A stretch of 64,000 nucleotides of DNA from UBA1161 sp002311745 (GCA_050018415.1 JBEKAB010000006.1:81240-145239); one strand, 5' to 3'; counted from the first letter of the stretch, positions 8,130 to 16,542 are shown. The notes: generated by a model from the letters alone, not told the origin. Made by a program: numbers and translations.

Positions 8130-9257
8130 TTACAGCATCGACGCCCATTTGCGCCAGCGCGTGGGGGTCAGGCCGGTGGCTTGCTTGAAACGGCTGGTGA
8201 AGTGGCTCTGGTGGGCAAAGCCGCACGACTTGGCAATCCCCGCCAGATCTTGGTCACCCGACATCAGCGTCCTTTTGGCCTGAAAGATTTGACACTCCAG
8301 GAGAAAATGCTTGGGCGTGATGCCGAGCAATTCGGTAAACCGCCGGTGAAAATGGAACGCGCTGAGGTGGACCGTCTCGGCGATTTGGCTCAGCGAGGGA
8401 CCGCGGCCAAATTCCTGGTGCATGAACTGCATCGCCCCGACCAGCCGCGCCAGCTCCGGATCGGCGGCGAAATCCGACGCCCGCAACTTCAGCCAATCAC
8501 AGCAGGCGGGCTGAAGACAGTAGAAGACGAACGACCCGCCGCCCAGCGCCGGATACTTCGGAAAATACACGACGCGAAACGCGCACAGTTGTCCGTCCGA
8601 ATCCGGCACCACCAGGCGATCGGAAGTGTAAACGTCGCGAGCATCCTTCAGACGCCGACGGGCATCCTGCATCAGTTGTTCGGCGACGCGCGATTCCAAC
8701 GCGGCATGACTCTCGGGCGTGCGCAACTGCAGCGACGAATCCACAATCAGCTGTCCCGCGCGCGGCCGGATCATCCAGGGCGGTGGATTGGCGCACAACT
8801 CGCTTCCGCGCCCGGCGCGCGCAGCCGCGGCCAACCGATCAACCTCCTTGGCGGTCTGGTCGATGACACGCAGCTCCGCATCCGTGAAATCTCCCAGCTC
8901 CTGGTTGCGATGCACGTGAATGGCGCCGGCGTACCCCTCCAGGAGGGGCGCCTCCAAGGGGGCAGCGGCCAGATAACGCACACGGGCGGGCCGAAGGAAT
9001 TTTTGGTAATAATGGGATTGCTCGAAGGCGCCGCCGGGCCAGGACCGCTCGGCGTCCATCGGCTCCTTGGCGGCAATCGCCCGCCAGGTGACGGCGTCCT
9101 CGGTATGAAACTCCCGGGCGTAGGACTTGACCCAGTCCTGAGGCAGATGGCTGGGCTGGATGATCTGCAAGCCGCCTCGCGGCATCGATGAGACGATCCA
9201 GGCCTCGCTCATTCGCAGGGACGAGGCTAGGTTGTTAAATAGTTGCCTGTAGGCCAC
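8130..9257 (-). CDS. AraC-family transcriptional regulator with GAF-like sensor domain
   Basis: A 375-residue regulator. The C-terminal 95 or so residues form the paired helix-turn-helix of the AraC/XylS family (LSQIAETVHLSAFHFHRRF, then LAGIAKSCGFAHQSHFTSRF), ending in a typical TGLTPTRWR. The N-terminal half resembles a GAF or similar small-ligand domain and contains segments such as GAIHVHRNQELGDFTDAELR. The ligand and targets are unknown. The start is probably the GTG at 9257 with only a weak GAAG upstream; an ATG at 9212 is possible. A long AT-richer leader (9258-9824) lies upstream. Confidence 0.85.
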   Translation of the reverse strand: MAYRQLFNNLASSLRMSEAWIVSSMPRGGLQIIQPSHLPQDWVKSYAREFHTEDAVTWRAIAAKEPMDAERSWPGGAFEQSHYYQKFLRPARVRYLAAAPLEAPLLEGYAGAIHVHRNQELGDFTDAELRVIDQTAKEVDRLAAAARAGRGSELCANPPPWMIRPRAGQLIVDSSLQLRTPESHAALESRVAEQLMQDARRRLKDARDVYTSDRLVVPDSDGQLCAFRVVYFPKYPALGGGSFVFYCLQPACCDWLKLRASDFAADPELARLVGAMQFMHQEFGRGPSLSQIAETVHLSAFHFHRRFTELLGITPKHFLLECQIFQAKRTLMSGDQDLAGIAKSCGFAHQSHFTSRFKQATGLTPTRWRKWASML

Positions 9258-9709
9258 GTTTCTTCAGCCACAATGCGCGTCTATATCGATGGATAACAAA
9301 CGACTACTTCCCACCACCTGTGACGGCAACTGCTCGCTGCATCAGGTGAATTTGATTTGTTATCTAACTACGTTGACCGTGTCAACATGTAAGTCGATCT
9401 AACGCTCAATACCACAAGAATTTACAAAATACATGCCACTTGAAGATTATCGACAAAATTCGATCATTGCCGCGCAAAAATCATAATGGGAACACCACGT
9501 TTGTAGGTGTGCGGCGCCTGCCGTTGATGTTGGCGGATTGCAACATATTGCCCAAATTGAATGTATCATGATGCTGTAATTCCACTTGCCGTTACAGACC
9601 GATTTGCGCCGGCAACTTCCAAAGCGGCTTCCCAACCGCTGTCGCGCGGTCCAGAACCCTTTCCCAAAACCGGCACAGGGGTTGTATGTTCTGCGGGTGA
9701 GGATCGCGT
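9258..9709. other. Gene-free AT-rich leader upstream of the AraC gene
   Basis: This 450-base stretch is visibly richer in A and T than its surroundings, especially 9280-9580, and is full of stop codons in all frames. It should contain the promoter of the AraC gene. I see no RNA gene, repeat or convincing reading frame in it. Confidence 0.5.
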
Positions 9710-9799
9710 ATGTTGGCGCTGCTCACCAGCCCCCCATTTTGGGATCGGAAGATCAGGATCGCCATCCTGGCGCTGGCCACCTATCTGGCCATGTGTTGA
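9710..9799 (+). CDS. Possible 29-residue membrane peptide
   Basis: An ATG at 9710 preceded at 7 bases by GTGAGG encodes a 29-residue peptide with the hydrophobic core IAILALATYLAMC. It may be a small membrane peptide, or the truncated start of a membrane protein that once lay here. It lies on the opposite strand just beyond the 3' end of the Fur-like gene. No relative is recognised and confidence that it is real is low. Confidence 0.25.
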   Translation: MLALLTSPPFWDRKIRIAILALATYLAMC

Positions 9800-9824
9800 C
9801 TTTGCCCCGCCGGCCGTCCCGGAA

Positions 9825-10364
9825 TCAGCCGCCCGATTTCCTGTCCGCCTCGCCGCTGCTCTTGTTGGCCGCGCTCTTGGCCTCGGGGCTTAACCCGAAA
9901 ATATGAAATTGATGCGACAGCGGCTCGAAAGAGTGTTGCCGGCAAATCTCGTCGCGCAAGCTCCGCAGCTTCTCGCTGCTGAACTCGATCACCTTTCCGG
10001 TGCTAACGCAGATGAGGTAGTCGTAGGCCTGCCGGCCGGCGATCACTTCGTAGTAGGATTGCTTGTTGTCGAAGAAGACCTGCTTGAGAATTCCCGCGTC
10101 CTGGAGGTGCGCCAGAGTTCGATAGACGGTGGCGCGGCTGACGCGGTGGCCCAGTCGCCGCAGATCAACCGCCAATCGCTCGGCTTCGAACAGACCGCTT
10201 TGCCGCAGCACCGCGTCGAGGATCATGGCCCGCTCGGGGGTGAATTTCAGTTTTTGCCCGTGCAGATAGCGGCGAAAAACGGCGCAGATCGGCTCGTACG
10301 GCAGGGCCGGCCGCCCCCCGGAAATCCTGGGCACGTTGGGCAGAATGTGCGGCCCGCCAGCCAT
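9825..10364 (-). CDS. Fur-family transcriptional regulator with degenerate metal sites
   Basis: A 179-residue member of the Fur family. The winged helix is intact (FTPERAMILDAVLRQ ... VSRATVYRTLAHLQDAGILKQV), and the dimerisation domain is recognisable by LICVSTGKVIEF. The HxH ligand pair normally found just before LIC is replaced by AYDY. Both CxxC motifs of the structural zinc site are absent (ICVST; FGLSPEA at the C-terminal site). One His in SHQFHIFG remains. It may therefore sense something other than iron or zinc, or bind metal differently. The tail is Ser/Lys-rich. The ATG at 10364 has no clear ribosome-binding site; the message may have a very short leader. Confidence 0.85.
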   Translation of the reverse strand: MAGGPHILPNVPRISGGRPALPYEPICAVFRRYLHGQKLKFTPERAMILDAVLRQSGLFEAERLAVDLRRLGHRVSRATVYRTLAHLQDAGILKQVFFDNKQSYYEVIAGRQAYDYLICVSTGKVIEFSSEKLRSLRDEICRQHSFEPLSHQFHIFGLSPEAKSAANKSSGEADRKSGG

Positions 10365-10424
10365 ATAGAAAGTTTATCCCGCACCGCGGGATTTGGCCAT
10401 CCGCCGGCAAAACCAAAACAAAAT

Positions 10425-10569
10425 GCAACCACGGAGGCACGGAGACACGGAGGCCAACTTGTCTCATAACCCCATTCGCCTAAATCCAAGCCTTAGGATT
10501 TTGACGATCCAATGCGGGTGTGCGCTGATCGAACGCAGCGACTCCGTGTCTCCGTGCCTCCGTGGTTGC
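10425..10569. repeat. 28-bp perfect inverted repeat (CACGGAGGCACGGAGACACGG type)
   Basis: The 28 bases at 10425-10452 are repeated exactly, in reverse complement, at 10542-10569, separated by 89 bases. The arms are themselves made of CACGGAG-like units. The element sits between the Fur-like gene and the coiled-coil gene. Its form suggests a dispersed intergenic palindrome or the ends of a tiny non-autonomous element. Confidence 0.8.
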
Positions 10570-10590
10570 CTTTATCTTTGAGAGTGGCGG

Positions 10591-10872
10591 TCAACGGTTG
10601 AGATTTCGTCCCGCCAGGGCGCGGGCGATAGTCGCCGGGGAATTGGGAACGGAATTGGGCCCGCGGTCATCCACAAGCTGCGCCGTCAAGCGCCGATTGC
10701 CCTCCACCAGCGGCTTGCCGATGATCTGCCCGATCTGGTTGACCTCTTCCTGCTTGGCCGCCAGCTTCTTTTCCAACTCCTGAATCTGCAGTTCGACGTG
10801 CTGGTAATCCTTCAGGGCAGCGGCGTACAGCTCCTCGCCTTCCTTGAGCCACTCGGCAATCGATTTGGCCAC
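10591..10872 (-). CDS. Small coiled-coil protein of unknown function
   Basis: A 93-residue protein dominated by a predicted coiled coil (about residues 8-55, rich in Glu, Lys, Gln and Leu, for example IQELEKKLAAKQEEVNQIG), followed by a basic tail. A GGAGG at 10881-10885 lies 8 bases before a GTG, so translation most likely starts there with VAKSIAEW and not at the upstream ATG, which would contain the GGAGG itself. No enzymatic motif is visible. A cytoplasmic oligomer or scaffold is possible but not shown. Confidence 0.65.
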   Translation of the reverse strand: MAKSIAEWLKEGEELYAAALKDYQHVELQIQELEKKLAAKQEEVNQIGQIIGKPLVEGNRRLTAQLVDDRGPNSVPNSPATIARALAGRNLNR

Positions 10873-11167
10873 GACGCAAACCTCCATCACACTTCACCGC
10901 CAAGAGTGATCTTCGACCAGTCAAAGGCGGCGGATTGCCATAATCTAGCAGATTCGGCGGTCCGGTAATACCGCGATAACCCTTGGATTGTCCGTTGGCT
11001 GCGGTGGCCTCTTGCCTGCGGCCAAACGCCGGTTCAGAAGCACCGGTTCACCTGTTTAGGGGATTGCACGCCGAAACGCACTTCGACTACAATGGTAGAT
11101 GTGGCGTGGGGCGGTTGGGGCCGCATGTGCGGCGGCATGTGCGGCAGAACGGGCGTCGCTGGCCGAA
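10873..11167. other. Intergenic stretch with no recognisable element
   Basis: The bases between the coiled-coil gene and the LuxR-type gene hold the leader of the former. I see no convincing gene, RNA or terminator hairpin. Confidence 0.4.
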
Positions 11168-11713
11168 TCAATGCTGCACCCAACGGGCCAGCAACTCTGC
11201 TCGGCTGCAGACGCCGAAGCGTTTGTAGAGCGATTTGACGTAAACGTGGACGGTATGCCGGCTGATGGCCAGGCGGGAGGCGATTTGCTTTTCGGCGTTG
11301 CCGGCCAGCAGCAACTCCAGCGTCTGCCGCTGCCGGGGCGAAAGAGGCCCACCGCCCAGGCTGCGGACGGCGTTGCCGCCCTCCACGAGCTGCTCGCCCA
11401 GCAGTTTGCAGAACATGGCGATCAGCCGGCGCTTGCGCGCGACCCCATTGGATGGGGCCAGTTCGGCGGGCCCGCACGATCCGCCGTCGGTATTGCGACT
11501 GCCGCCTTGGCAGCCGAGCCTCCCGCCTTGGTCGCTGGCGGTGCGCACACTGGTGGTGCACACTGGGCCGTCGCCGGCCATCGGCTGCAATCCGCCCGAC
11601 GCCCGGATCAGCGCCCGGACGTCGCCCAAGCGAGAACCACTGCGCGGCCGCGCCGCCATGGGCCGCCCCGCCTTCTGGGCTGCTTGCCCTGTGGGCCGTT
11701 TGCCCATCCCCAC
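11168..11713 (-). CDS. LuxR-type DNA-binding regulator, N-terminus uncertain
   Basis: The last 58 residues are a clear LuxR/GerE helix-turn-helix: LSPRQRQTLELLLAGNAEKQ, then IASRLAISRHTVHVYVKSLY and ending in AELLARW. The preceding 120 residues are rich in Gly, Arg and Ser and match no sensor or receiver domain I know. The start is therefore unsettled; the GTG at 11713 and ATG at 11707 are the longest options, and internal ATGs closer to the DNA-binding domain are also possible. Either the protein is a short stand-alone DNA-binding unit or its sensor part has decayed. Confidence 0.7.
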   Translation of the reverse strand: MGMGKRPTGQAAQKAGRPMAARPRSGSRLGDVRALIRASGGLQPMAGDGPVCTTSVRTASDQGGRLGCQGGSRNTDGGSCGPAELAPSNGVARKRRLIAMFCKLLGEQLVEGGNAVRSLGGGPLSPRQRQTLELLLAGNAEKQIASRLAISRHTVHVYVKSLYKRFGVCSRAELLARWVQH

Positions 11714-11824
11714 ATTAGGCGAATTGCCCGACTTGCTGTCTTCCCGCTAACACTATACCCACCACGCCCGCCCCAAGCCACGAGAAGCTGGCGGCCACGG
11801 CTGGCGCGTTAGAAGGAGCGCAGC

Positions 11825-12151
11825 ATGTCACGCAGCGAGCAAAATTTCCAAAAAAAGCAGTGCTGGCTCGATGTTTTCGAATCCAGCGATTTTGAGGGAA
11901 AAATGCGCCGCTATTTCGGGCCGACGCGGCTCAGGACCCTCTGTGCCGGCAGCGCCATCGTCGGCCCCGGAGCGGTTGTGCATCTCCTGGGCCGCCGTCG
12001 CGGCCGGCCTATCACCATCCAACTCCCACCCAAACGCCTAATCCCCAATTTGGCCGCCGCCCTACGCGGGTTCGTTGCGCAGCGGGTCTGCATCTGCCCG
12101 CCGGCTCAGCTGCGCCCCGGAGCGAAAAAAACCGCGGCATCCGGCGGCTGA
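11825..12151 (+). CDS. Small hypothetical protein
   Basis: A 108-residue basic protein beginning MSRSEQNFQKKQCWLDVFES. A strong AGAAGGAG at 11811-11818 lies 6 bases before the ATG, which supports translation. Cys residues occur at 13, 40, and in VCICPP near the end. I recognise no family. It is divergent from the LuxR-type gene. Confidence 0.5.
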   Translation: MSRSEQNFQKKQCWLDVFESSDFEGKMRRYFGPTRLRTLCAGSAIVGPGAVVHLLGRRRGRPITIQLPPKRLIPNLAAALRGFVAQRVCICPPAQLRPGAKKTAASGG

Positions 12152-12262
12152 TCCCCCGCTCACGCGGTTTCATCTTTGGGCATCTGGCGCCGTATCATGT
12201 CGCATCCGGACGCCGGCCAACCGGCGTTGGGACATGCAAATTGCAGGAAAAGGAGCCACGCC

Positions 12263-12694
12263 ATGAGAGCCATCCCGTCCCAGTCCCAAAGTCTGCGCAC
12301 GCACAGCCGCGACGAAATGATCGACGTGACGGACCTGGTGGGCAAGCTGGCGGCGGACAAGGGCGTACGTGACGGGTTTGTCATCGTTTACGTGCCGCAC
12401 ACCACCGCCGCCATCACCATCAACGAGAATGCTGACCCGGACGTGCAGCACGATATTCTGGCCAAATTGCAGGCCCTGATCCCCAAGTCCGAACCGTATT
12501 ACCAGCACGGCGAAGGCAATAGCGACAGCCACATCAAGACCTCCCTGGTTGGCCAAAGTGTCACGGTATTGATCGAAGGCGGCCGGCTGATGCTGGGCCG
12601 ATGGCAAGGAATTTTCTTCTGCGAATTCGACGGCCCGCGCCAACGCGATTTGATCGTAAAACTGATCGACTTGGAATCGGCCGGGGGCGATTGA
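12263..12694 (+). CDS. YjbQ / UPF0047 family protein
   Basis: A 143-residue protein of the YjbQ (UPF0047) family, whose members show weak thiamine-phosphate synthase activity in Escherichia coli but whose main role is unsettled. Conserved blocks are VYVPHTTAAITINENADPDV, HGEGNSDSHIKTSLVG and FFCEFDGPRQR, with His residues thought to bind metal. The ATG at 12263 follows AAAAGGAG at 8 bases and starts where the family does. Length is normal. The gene is preceded by a spacer and followed by a possible promoter for the next gene. Confidence 0.85.
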   Translation: MRAIPSQSQSLRTHSRDEMIDVTDLVGKLAADKGVRDGFVIVYVPHTTAAITINENADPDVQHDILAKLQALIPKSEPYYQHGEGNSDSHIKTSLVGQSVTVLIEGGRLMLGRWQGIFFCEFDGPRQRDLIVKLIDLESAGGD

Positions 12695-12765
12695 TCGCCA
12701 AGTACGCCTCCGGCCGGGGGATGGGCTGATTTCTCCTGTATCGTGTTGGCGGGAGCGTCAAAATT

Positions 12766-12794
12766 TTGTTGCGGTGGGGAAGAGGCGTTGTAAA
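12766..12794 (+). promoter_or_regulatory. Candidate sigma-70 type promoter
   Basis: TTGTTG at 12766-12771 and TGTAAA at 12789-12794 are separated by 17 bases, about 80 bases before the start of the surface-sorted protein gene. The match is reasonable but unproven. Confidence 0.35.
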
Positions 12795-12874
12795 ATGGAT
12801 TCTTGCGGCATTTCCAGTGGGTGCTGAAAATGGCCGCGTGGGCGAATTTCTGGTTGGGACAAAGGAGGAGCCTC

Positions 12875-13630
12875 ATGTTTCGCGAGTCGGTGGTGTGGAT
12901 GGCCGCGGCTATTGCCGTAGGCGCATGGGCAGCGCCAGTACGCGCGCTGACTTTGAATCCGGGTGACGATCTTCTGAACCAGACGATCCCGACGCAAAGC
13001 GGTGCGCCGTCGGGCACGGTACTCGCTGATACGAGCCAGAGCGTTACTCTGATGAGTGGGAGCGTGACACTGCTCAGCGGCACGCTCGAGCAGCAGGTGT
13101 TGCAGGACCCGGTGAGCAAGCAGCTCACGTTTTTTGACAGTTTCACGCCGACGACGGGGTCCAGCTTCGTCGGCAATCCGTCGGTGCTGCTGAGCAGCTA
13201 CAAGGGATTTGCCACGGATCTGCAGGGATTCATCTCTCCGATTGCCGCGGGGAGCATCAAGGGGGAGATGGCGCGTTCGGCGGATGGATCGACGATTTCG
13301 GCATTGAGCCTGTCGGCGCAGAATGCCTCGGAGCAGGCCGTGGCGTTCGGCGGCCTGGCGGTCGTGACGGATGCCACGACGTGGGATAAGAATGGATCGC
13401 TGGAACTATCCATAAGTGTGCCGCAGACCGCGGTGGAAGTGACCGAGGTCACGCCCGATCAGCCGACGCCGCCGCTGGAGGGCAGCCAGACGTTGGCGGC
13501 GTACGAGCCGATCCCCGTGCCCGTGACGCCGGGCGTGCCGCTGCCGCCGGCCCTGGAGATGGGCATCGTCGCTCTGGCCGGCGCTTTTGGGCTGCAGCAA
13601 GCTCGCAGGTTGTGGGCGCGATCCCATTGA
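12875..13630 (+). CDS. Secreted protein with VPLPA-type C-terminal sorting signal
   Basis: A 251-residue exported protein. It has a signal peptide (residues 1-26, VWMAAAIAVGAWAAPVRA) and a Ser/Thr/Gly-rich body. Its C-terminal tripartite signal is VPLPPALEMG, then a hydrophobic helix (IVALAGAFGL) and a basic end (ARRLWARSH). This is the layout of PEP-CTERM / VPLPA-CTERM proteins, which are cut by exosortase-type enzymes and usually linked to exopolysaccharide or the cell surface. The ATG at 12875 follows AAAGGAGGAG. An exosortase is not in the window. A strong terminator follows. Confidence 0.75.
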   Translation: MFRESVVWMAAAIAVGAWAAPVRALTLNPGDDLLNQTIPTQSGAPSGTVLADTSQSVTLMSGSVTLLSGTLEQQVLQDPVSKQLTFFDSFTPTTGSSFVGNPSVLLSSYKGFATDLQGFISPIAAGSIKGEMARSADGSTISALSLSAQNASEQAVAFGGLAVVTDATTWDKNGSLELSISVPQTAVEVTEVTPDQPTPPLEGSQTLAAYEPIPVPVTPGVPLPPALEMGIVALAGAFGLQQARRLWARSH

Positions 13631-13657
13631 ACGGCCATTACATTTTGTGAGCAACCT

Positions 13658-13694
13658 CATCGGCGGCGCCGAGGGCCGCCGATGACTTTTTTTT
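13658..13694 (+). terminator. Intrinsic terminator after the surface-sorted protein gene
   Basis: A perfect 10-bp stem (CATCGGCGGC / GCCGCCGATG) with a 7-base loop is followed two bases later by eight T residues. Confidence 0.85.
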
Positions 13695-13797
13695 GCGCCG
13701 CGGCCAACTGGACTTGCCCGCCGGACGGCAGTGTAATGCCGCGACGGCTTGTGCTTGGCTCGCAAGCCCGATGTAAGAGCCTTCAAGGAAACGCCCC

Positions 13798-14679
13798 ATG
13801 CGCACGACGATCGTCTCGGCGGGGGATGCGGCATTTTTCCCGCAGCTCAAGGGATTGATCGCCTCGATTTACGATCACCGACCGGATGACCGCATCGACA
13901 TTTCGCTCATCGACGTGGGGTTGCTGCCGGAGCAATTGGCGGAGGTGGGCAGCTTCGTTCGCAACGTTGCGCCGGGGCAATGGAACTTCGAATTTCCCAA
14001 GCAGGCGCAATCGCCGCGATGGATGCAGGCCCAGAGCTCCCGCCCCTTTTTGCGTCAGTATTTTCCCGGCTACGACGTGTACCTCTGGATGGACGGCGAC
14101 ACCTGGCTGCAAGACTGGCGCGCGGTGGACCTGTTGATCCAGGGCGCGCAGCGCAAGGGTTTGGCCATCGTGCCGGAGATTCACTGCGCCTACCCGTATC
14201 TCTACGGCGAGGGGAATTTGCCCCAATACACGCATCGATATTACGAAGTCTCGTTCGGCGCCGAGACGGCCAACAAAATGTGGATGAAGCCGATCTTCAA
14301 CTCGGGCGTCTTTGCCCTGGCGCACGACACGCATTTTTGGCTGGCGTACGCGGACCGCGTCAAGGCGGCCTTCTCGGGGGTCCTCCACAAATGGGCCGAG
14401 CAGTGCGCGTTGAATCTGGTGATCTACGCCAACCGCTCTGCCGTGGAGGTTCTGCCCGCCTGGTGCAACTGGATCTGCTGCTACGCGTTGCCCGCGCTCG
14501 ATCCGGTGGGCCAATGCCTCTGTGAGCCGATCGCCCCTTATCAGCGGCTGTCGGTGGTGCACATGACGCAAATGAACAAGGGCCTGCGCACGCTGGGGAC
14601 GACGGATCAGCGGAGGGTGACGCTCCCGCTGGACTACCTGGATTTCAAAGCCGCCGTAGCGGAGGGGGCCGGCGCGTGA
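13798..14679 (+). CDS. Glycosyltransferase, GT8-like
   Basis: A 293-residue protein resembling family 8-type glycosyltransferases. It starts with a Rossmann-like segment (TTIVSAGDAAFFPQLKGLI) and has a DxD motif in YLWMDGDTWL near residue 100, expected to bind the metal and nucleotide sugar. A later FNSGVFALAHDT is also typical of GT8-like folds. Donor and acceptor cannot be told. It ends one base before the convergent gatA stop. It may act on a surface polysaccharide. Confidence 0.75.
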   Translation: MRTTIVSAGDAAFFPQLKGLIASIYDHRPDDRIDISLIDVGLLPEQLAEVGSFVRNVAPGQWNFEFPKQAQSPRWMQAQSSRPFLRQYFPGYDVYLWMDGDTWLQDWRAVDLLIQGAQRKGLAIVPEIHCAYPYLYGEGNLPQYTHRYYEVSFGAETANKMWMKPIFNSGVFALAHDTHFWLAYADRVKAAFSGVLHKWAEQCALNLVIYANRSAVEVLPAWCNWICCYALPALDPVGQCLCEPIAPYQRLSVVHMTQMNKGLRTLGTTDQRRVTLPLDYLDFKAAVAEGAGA

Positions 14680-14680
14680 G

Positions 14681-16141
14681 TCACAAAAGCTTGGGCCGGC
14701 GACGGTGCCAATCGGTGGCCTTTTCGTACATGCGTGCGATGCGGAGCAATTTTTCCTCGCCGAAGGCTCTTCCCAGCAGTTGCAGGCCGATGGGCAGGGG
14801 CTGAGGTCCGGCGGTGAAGCCGCAGGGCAGGCTCAGGCCGGCGATGGCGGCGATGTTGCACGTGACGGTGAAGACGTCGCACAGGTACATCTGTAATGGA
14901 TCGCCGGTCTTTTCGCCCGCCTTGAACGCCGCCGTGGGGCTGGTGGGGCAGAGAATCACGTCGCATTGCTCAAACGCCCGGTCGAAATCGCGCTTGATCA
15001 AAGCCCGCACTTTCAGCGCCCGCAGGTAATACGCGTCGTAGTAGCCACTGGACAAGGCGTAGGTGCCGATCATGATCCGCCGCTGCACCTCTTCGCCGAA
15101 ACCTTCGGCGCGGGACTTGCTGAACAGTTCGATGATGTCCCTGACCGGCTCGCGGGTGCGGTGGCCGTAGTGCACGCCGTCATAGCGAGCCAGGTTGCTG
15201 CTGGCTTCGCATGGGGCGATCACGTAGTACGCGGCGATGCCGTATTCGGTGTGCGGAAGCGAAACTTCAACGATCCGGGCGCCCAGGTTGCGATAGGTCT
15301 GCACGGCGGCATCGAAAGCGCTTTTGACCTGCGGATCCAGCCCGGCCGTCAGTTGGTATTCCTTGACGATGCCGAGGCGCAGGTCCGCCAGCGGCTGATC
15401 GAGCTGGGCCAGATAATCCGGAACCGGCGTATCGACGCTGGTGGAGTCCTTGGGGTCGCGGCCGCTGATGACGTTCATGAGCAGGGCCACGTCCGGCACG
15501 TCGTGGCCGAAGGGGCCGATCTGGTCGAGGCTGGAGGCGAAAGCGACCAGGCCGTATCGGCTGACGCGGCCGTAGGTGGGCTTGAGCCCGACGATGCCGC
15601 AGAGGGCTGCGGGCTGGCGGATCGAGCCGCCGGTGTCCGAGCCGATGGAACCGCAGCACATGCCGGCGGCCAGGGCCGCCGCCGAGCCGCCGCTGCTGCC
15701 GCCGGGCACCCGGCTGGTATCCCACGGATTGCGCGTCGTCTTGAAGGCGCTGTTTTCCGTGGATGATCCCATGGCAAATTCATCCAGATTGGTCTTGCCG
15801 ACGACGACGGCTCCGGCGGATTCCAGTTTCTTGACCACGGTGGCGTCGTAGGGAGCGCGGAAATCGGCCAGCATCTTGGAGCTGCACGTGGTGGTGCCGT
15901 AGCTGGTGCACAGATTGTCCTTGATGGCGATGGGCACGCCGGCCAGCTCGCCGGCGATTTTGCCCTCGTCCACGGCCTTGGCGCGCTCCAGGGCGCGCTC
16001 GGGATAGACGCTGTTGAACGCCTGGATTTGGCTTTCCAGCCGGTCGATGCGGTCCAGGGCCTGGCGCGTCAACTCGACGGAGGAGGTTTTCTTGTTTCGG
16101 ATCGCATCGCGCGCGGCCAGGAGCGTGTCGTAGGCGAGCAT
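14681..16141 (-). CDS. gatA: Asp-tRNA(Asn)/Glu-tRNA(Gln) amidotransferase subunit A
   Basis: A 486-residue amidase-signature protein. The catalytic Ser-cisSer-Lys triad is visible in VPIAIKDNLC (Lys), VPGGSSGGSAAA and GSDTGGSIRQPA. GatA hydrolyses glutamine and passes ammonia to GatB, which amidates Glu or Asp on mischarged tRNA. The ATG at 16141 matches the family N-terminus (MLAYDTLLAARDAI) and lies 5 bases after the gatC stop codon, so the two are co-transcribed. gatB is not in this window. Confidence 0.95.
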   Translation of the reverse strand: MLAYDTLLAARDAIRNKKTSSVELTRQALDRIDRLESQIQAFNSVYPERALERAKAVDEGKIAGELAGVPIAIKDNLCTSYGTTTCSSKMLADFRAPYDATVVKKLESAGAVVVGKTNLDEFAMGSSTENSAFKTTRNPWDTSRVPGGSSGGSAAALAAGMCCGSIGSDTGGSIRQPAALCGIVGLKPTYGRVSRYGLVAFASSLDQIGPFGHDVPDVALLMNVISGRDPKDSTSVDTPVPDYLAQLDQPLADLRLGIVKEYQLTAGLDPQVKSAFDAAVQTYRNLGARIVEVSLPHTEYGIAAYYVIAPCEASSNLARYDGVHYGHRTREPVRDIIELFSKSRAEGFGEEVQRRIMIGTYALSSGYYDAYYLRALKVRALIKRDFDRAFEQCDVILCPTSPTAAFKAGEKTGDPLQMYLCDVFTVTCNIAAIAGLSLPCGFTAGPQPLPIGLQLLGRAFGEEKLLRIARMYEKATDWHRRRPKLL

Positions 16142-16146
16142 GGGGA

Positions 16147-16464
16147 TTATCCGGCGGAGTCTTCGTCGCCGCCGATCACTTTGGGCACTTTGAAAAACGG
16201 CCCATCCGTATCGGGGGCGTTTTGCAGGACCTTCTCGATCGGCAAGCTGGGCTCCACCACATCGTCGCGGAAGACGTTGCAAACGGGCAGGGCATGCGCC
16301 ATCGGCTCGACGCCGGTGACGTCGGCCTCGCTGATCTTGGCGACGTACCCGAGGATCGATTCAAGCTGACCGGCGAGCTTGGCCAGTTTGGGCTCATCCA
16401 GCGCCAGCCGCGAGAGCATGGCGACGTGGCGAACCTGGTCGAGCGTGATTTTCTTCTCGGCCAT
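16147..16464 (-). CDS. gatC: Asp-tRNA(Asn)/Glu-tRNA(Gln) amidotransferase subunit C
   Basis: A 105-residue GatC, the small subunit that wraps around GatA and GatB and stabilises the complex. It has the family features ITLDQVRHVAMLSRLAL near the N-terminus and FRDDVVEPSLP and APDTDGPFFKVPKVI toward the end. The ATG at 16464 gives the normal start (MAEKKITL). It lies directly upstream of gatA. Confidence 0.95.
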   Translation of the reverse strand: MAEKKITLDQVRHVAMLSRLALDEPKLAKLAGQLESILGYVAKISEADVTGVEPMAHALPVCNVFRDDVVEPSLPIEKVLQNAPDTDGPFFKVPKVIGGDEDSAG

Positions 16465-16542
16465 CGTGCCAAAGGTAAGAGACGAGGGCCCAAAAGGCAA
16501 AGGCCCGGAGGCGCGGCGCGGTCGCCGGCGCCTCGCGGGGGT

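Noticed and set aside
9447..9635. A 62-codon minus-strand frame in the AraC leader
   Set aside because: Odd composition, no homology and no ribosome-binding site; probably chance in AT-rich DNA.
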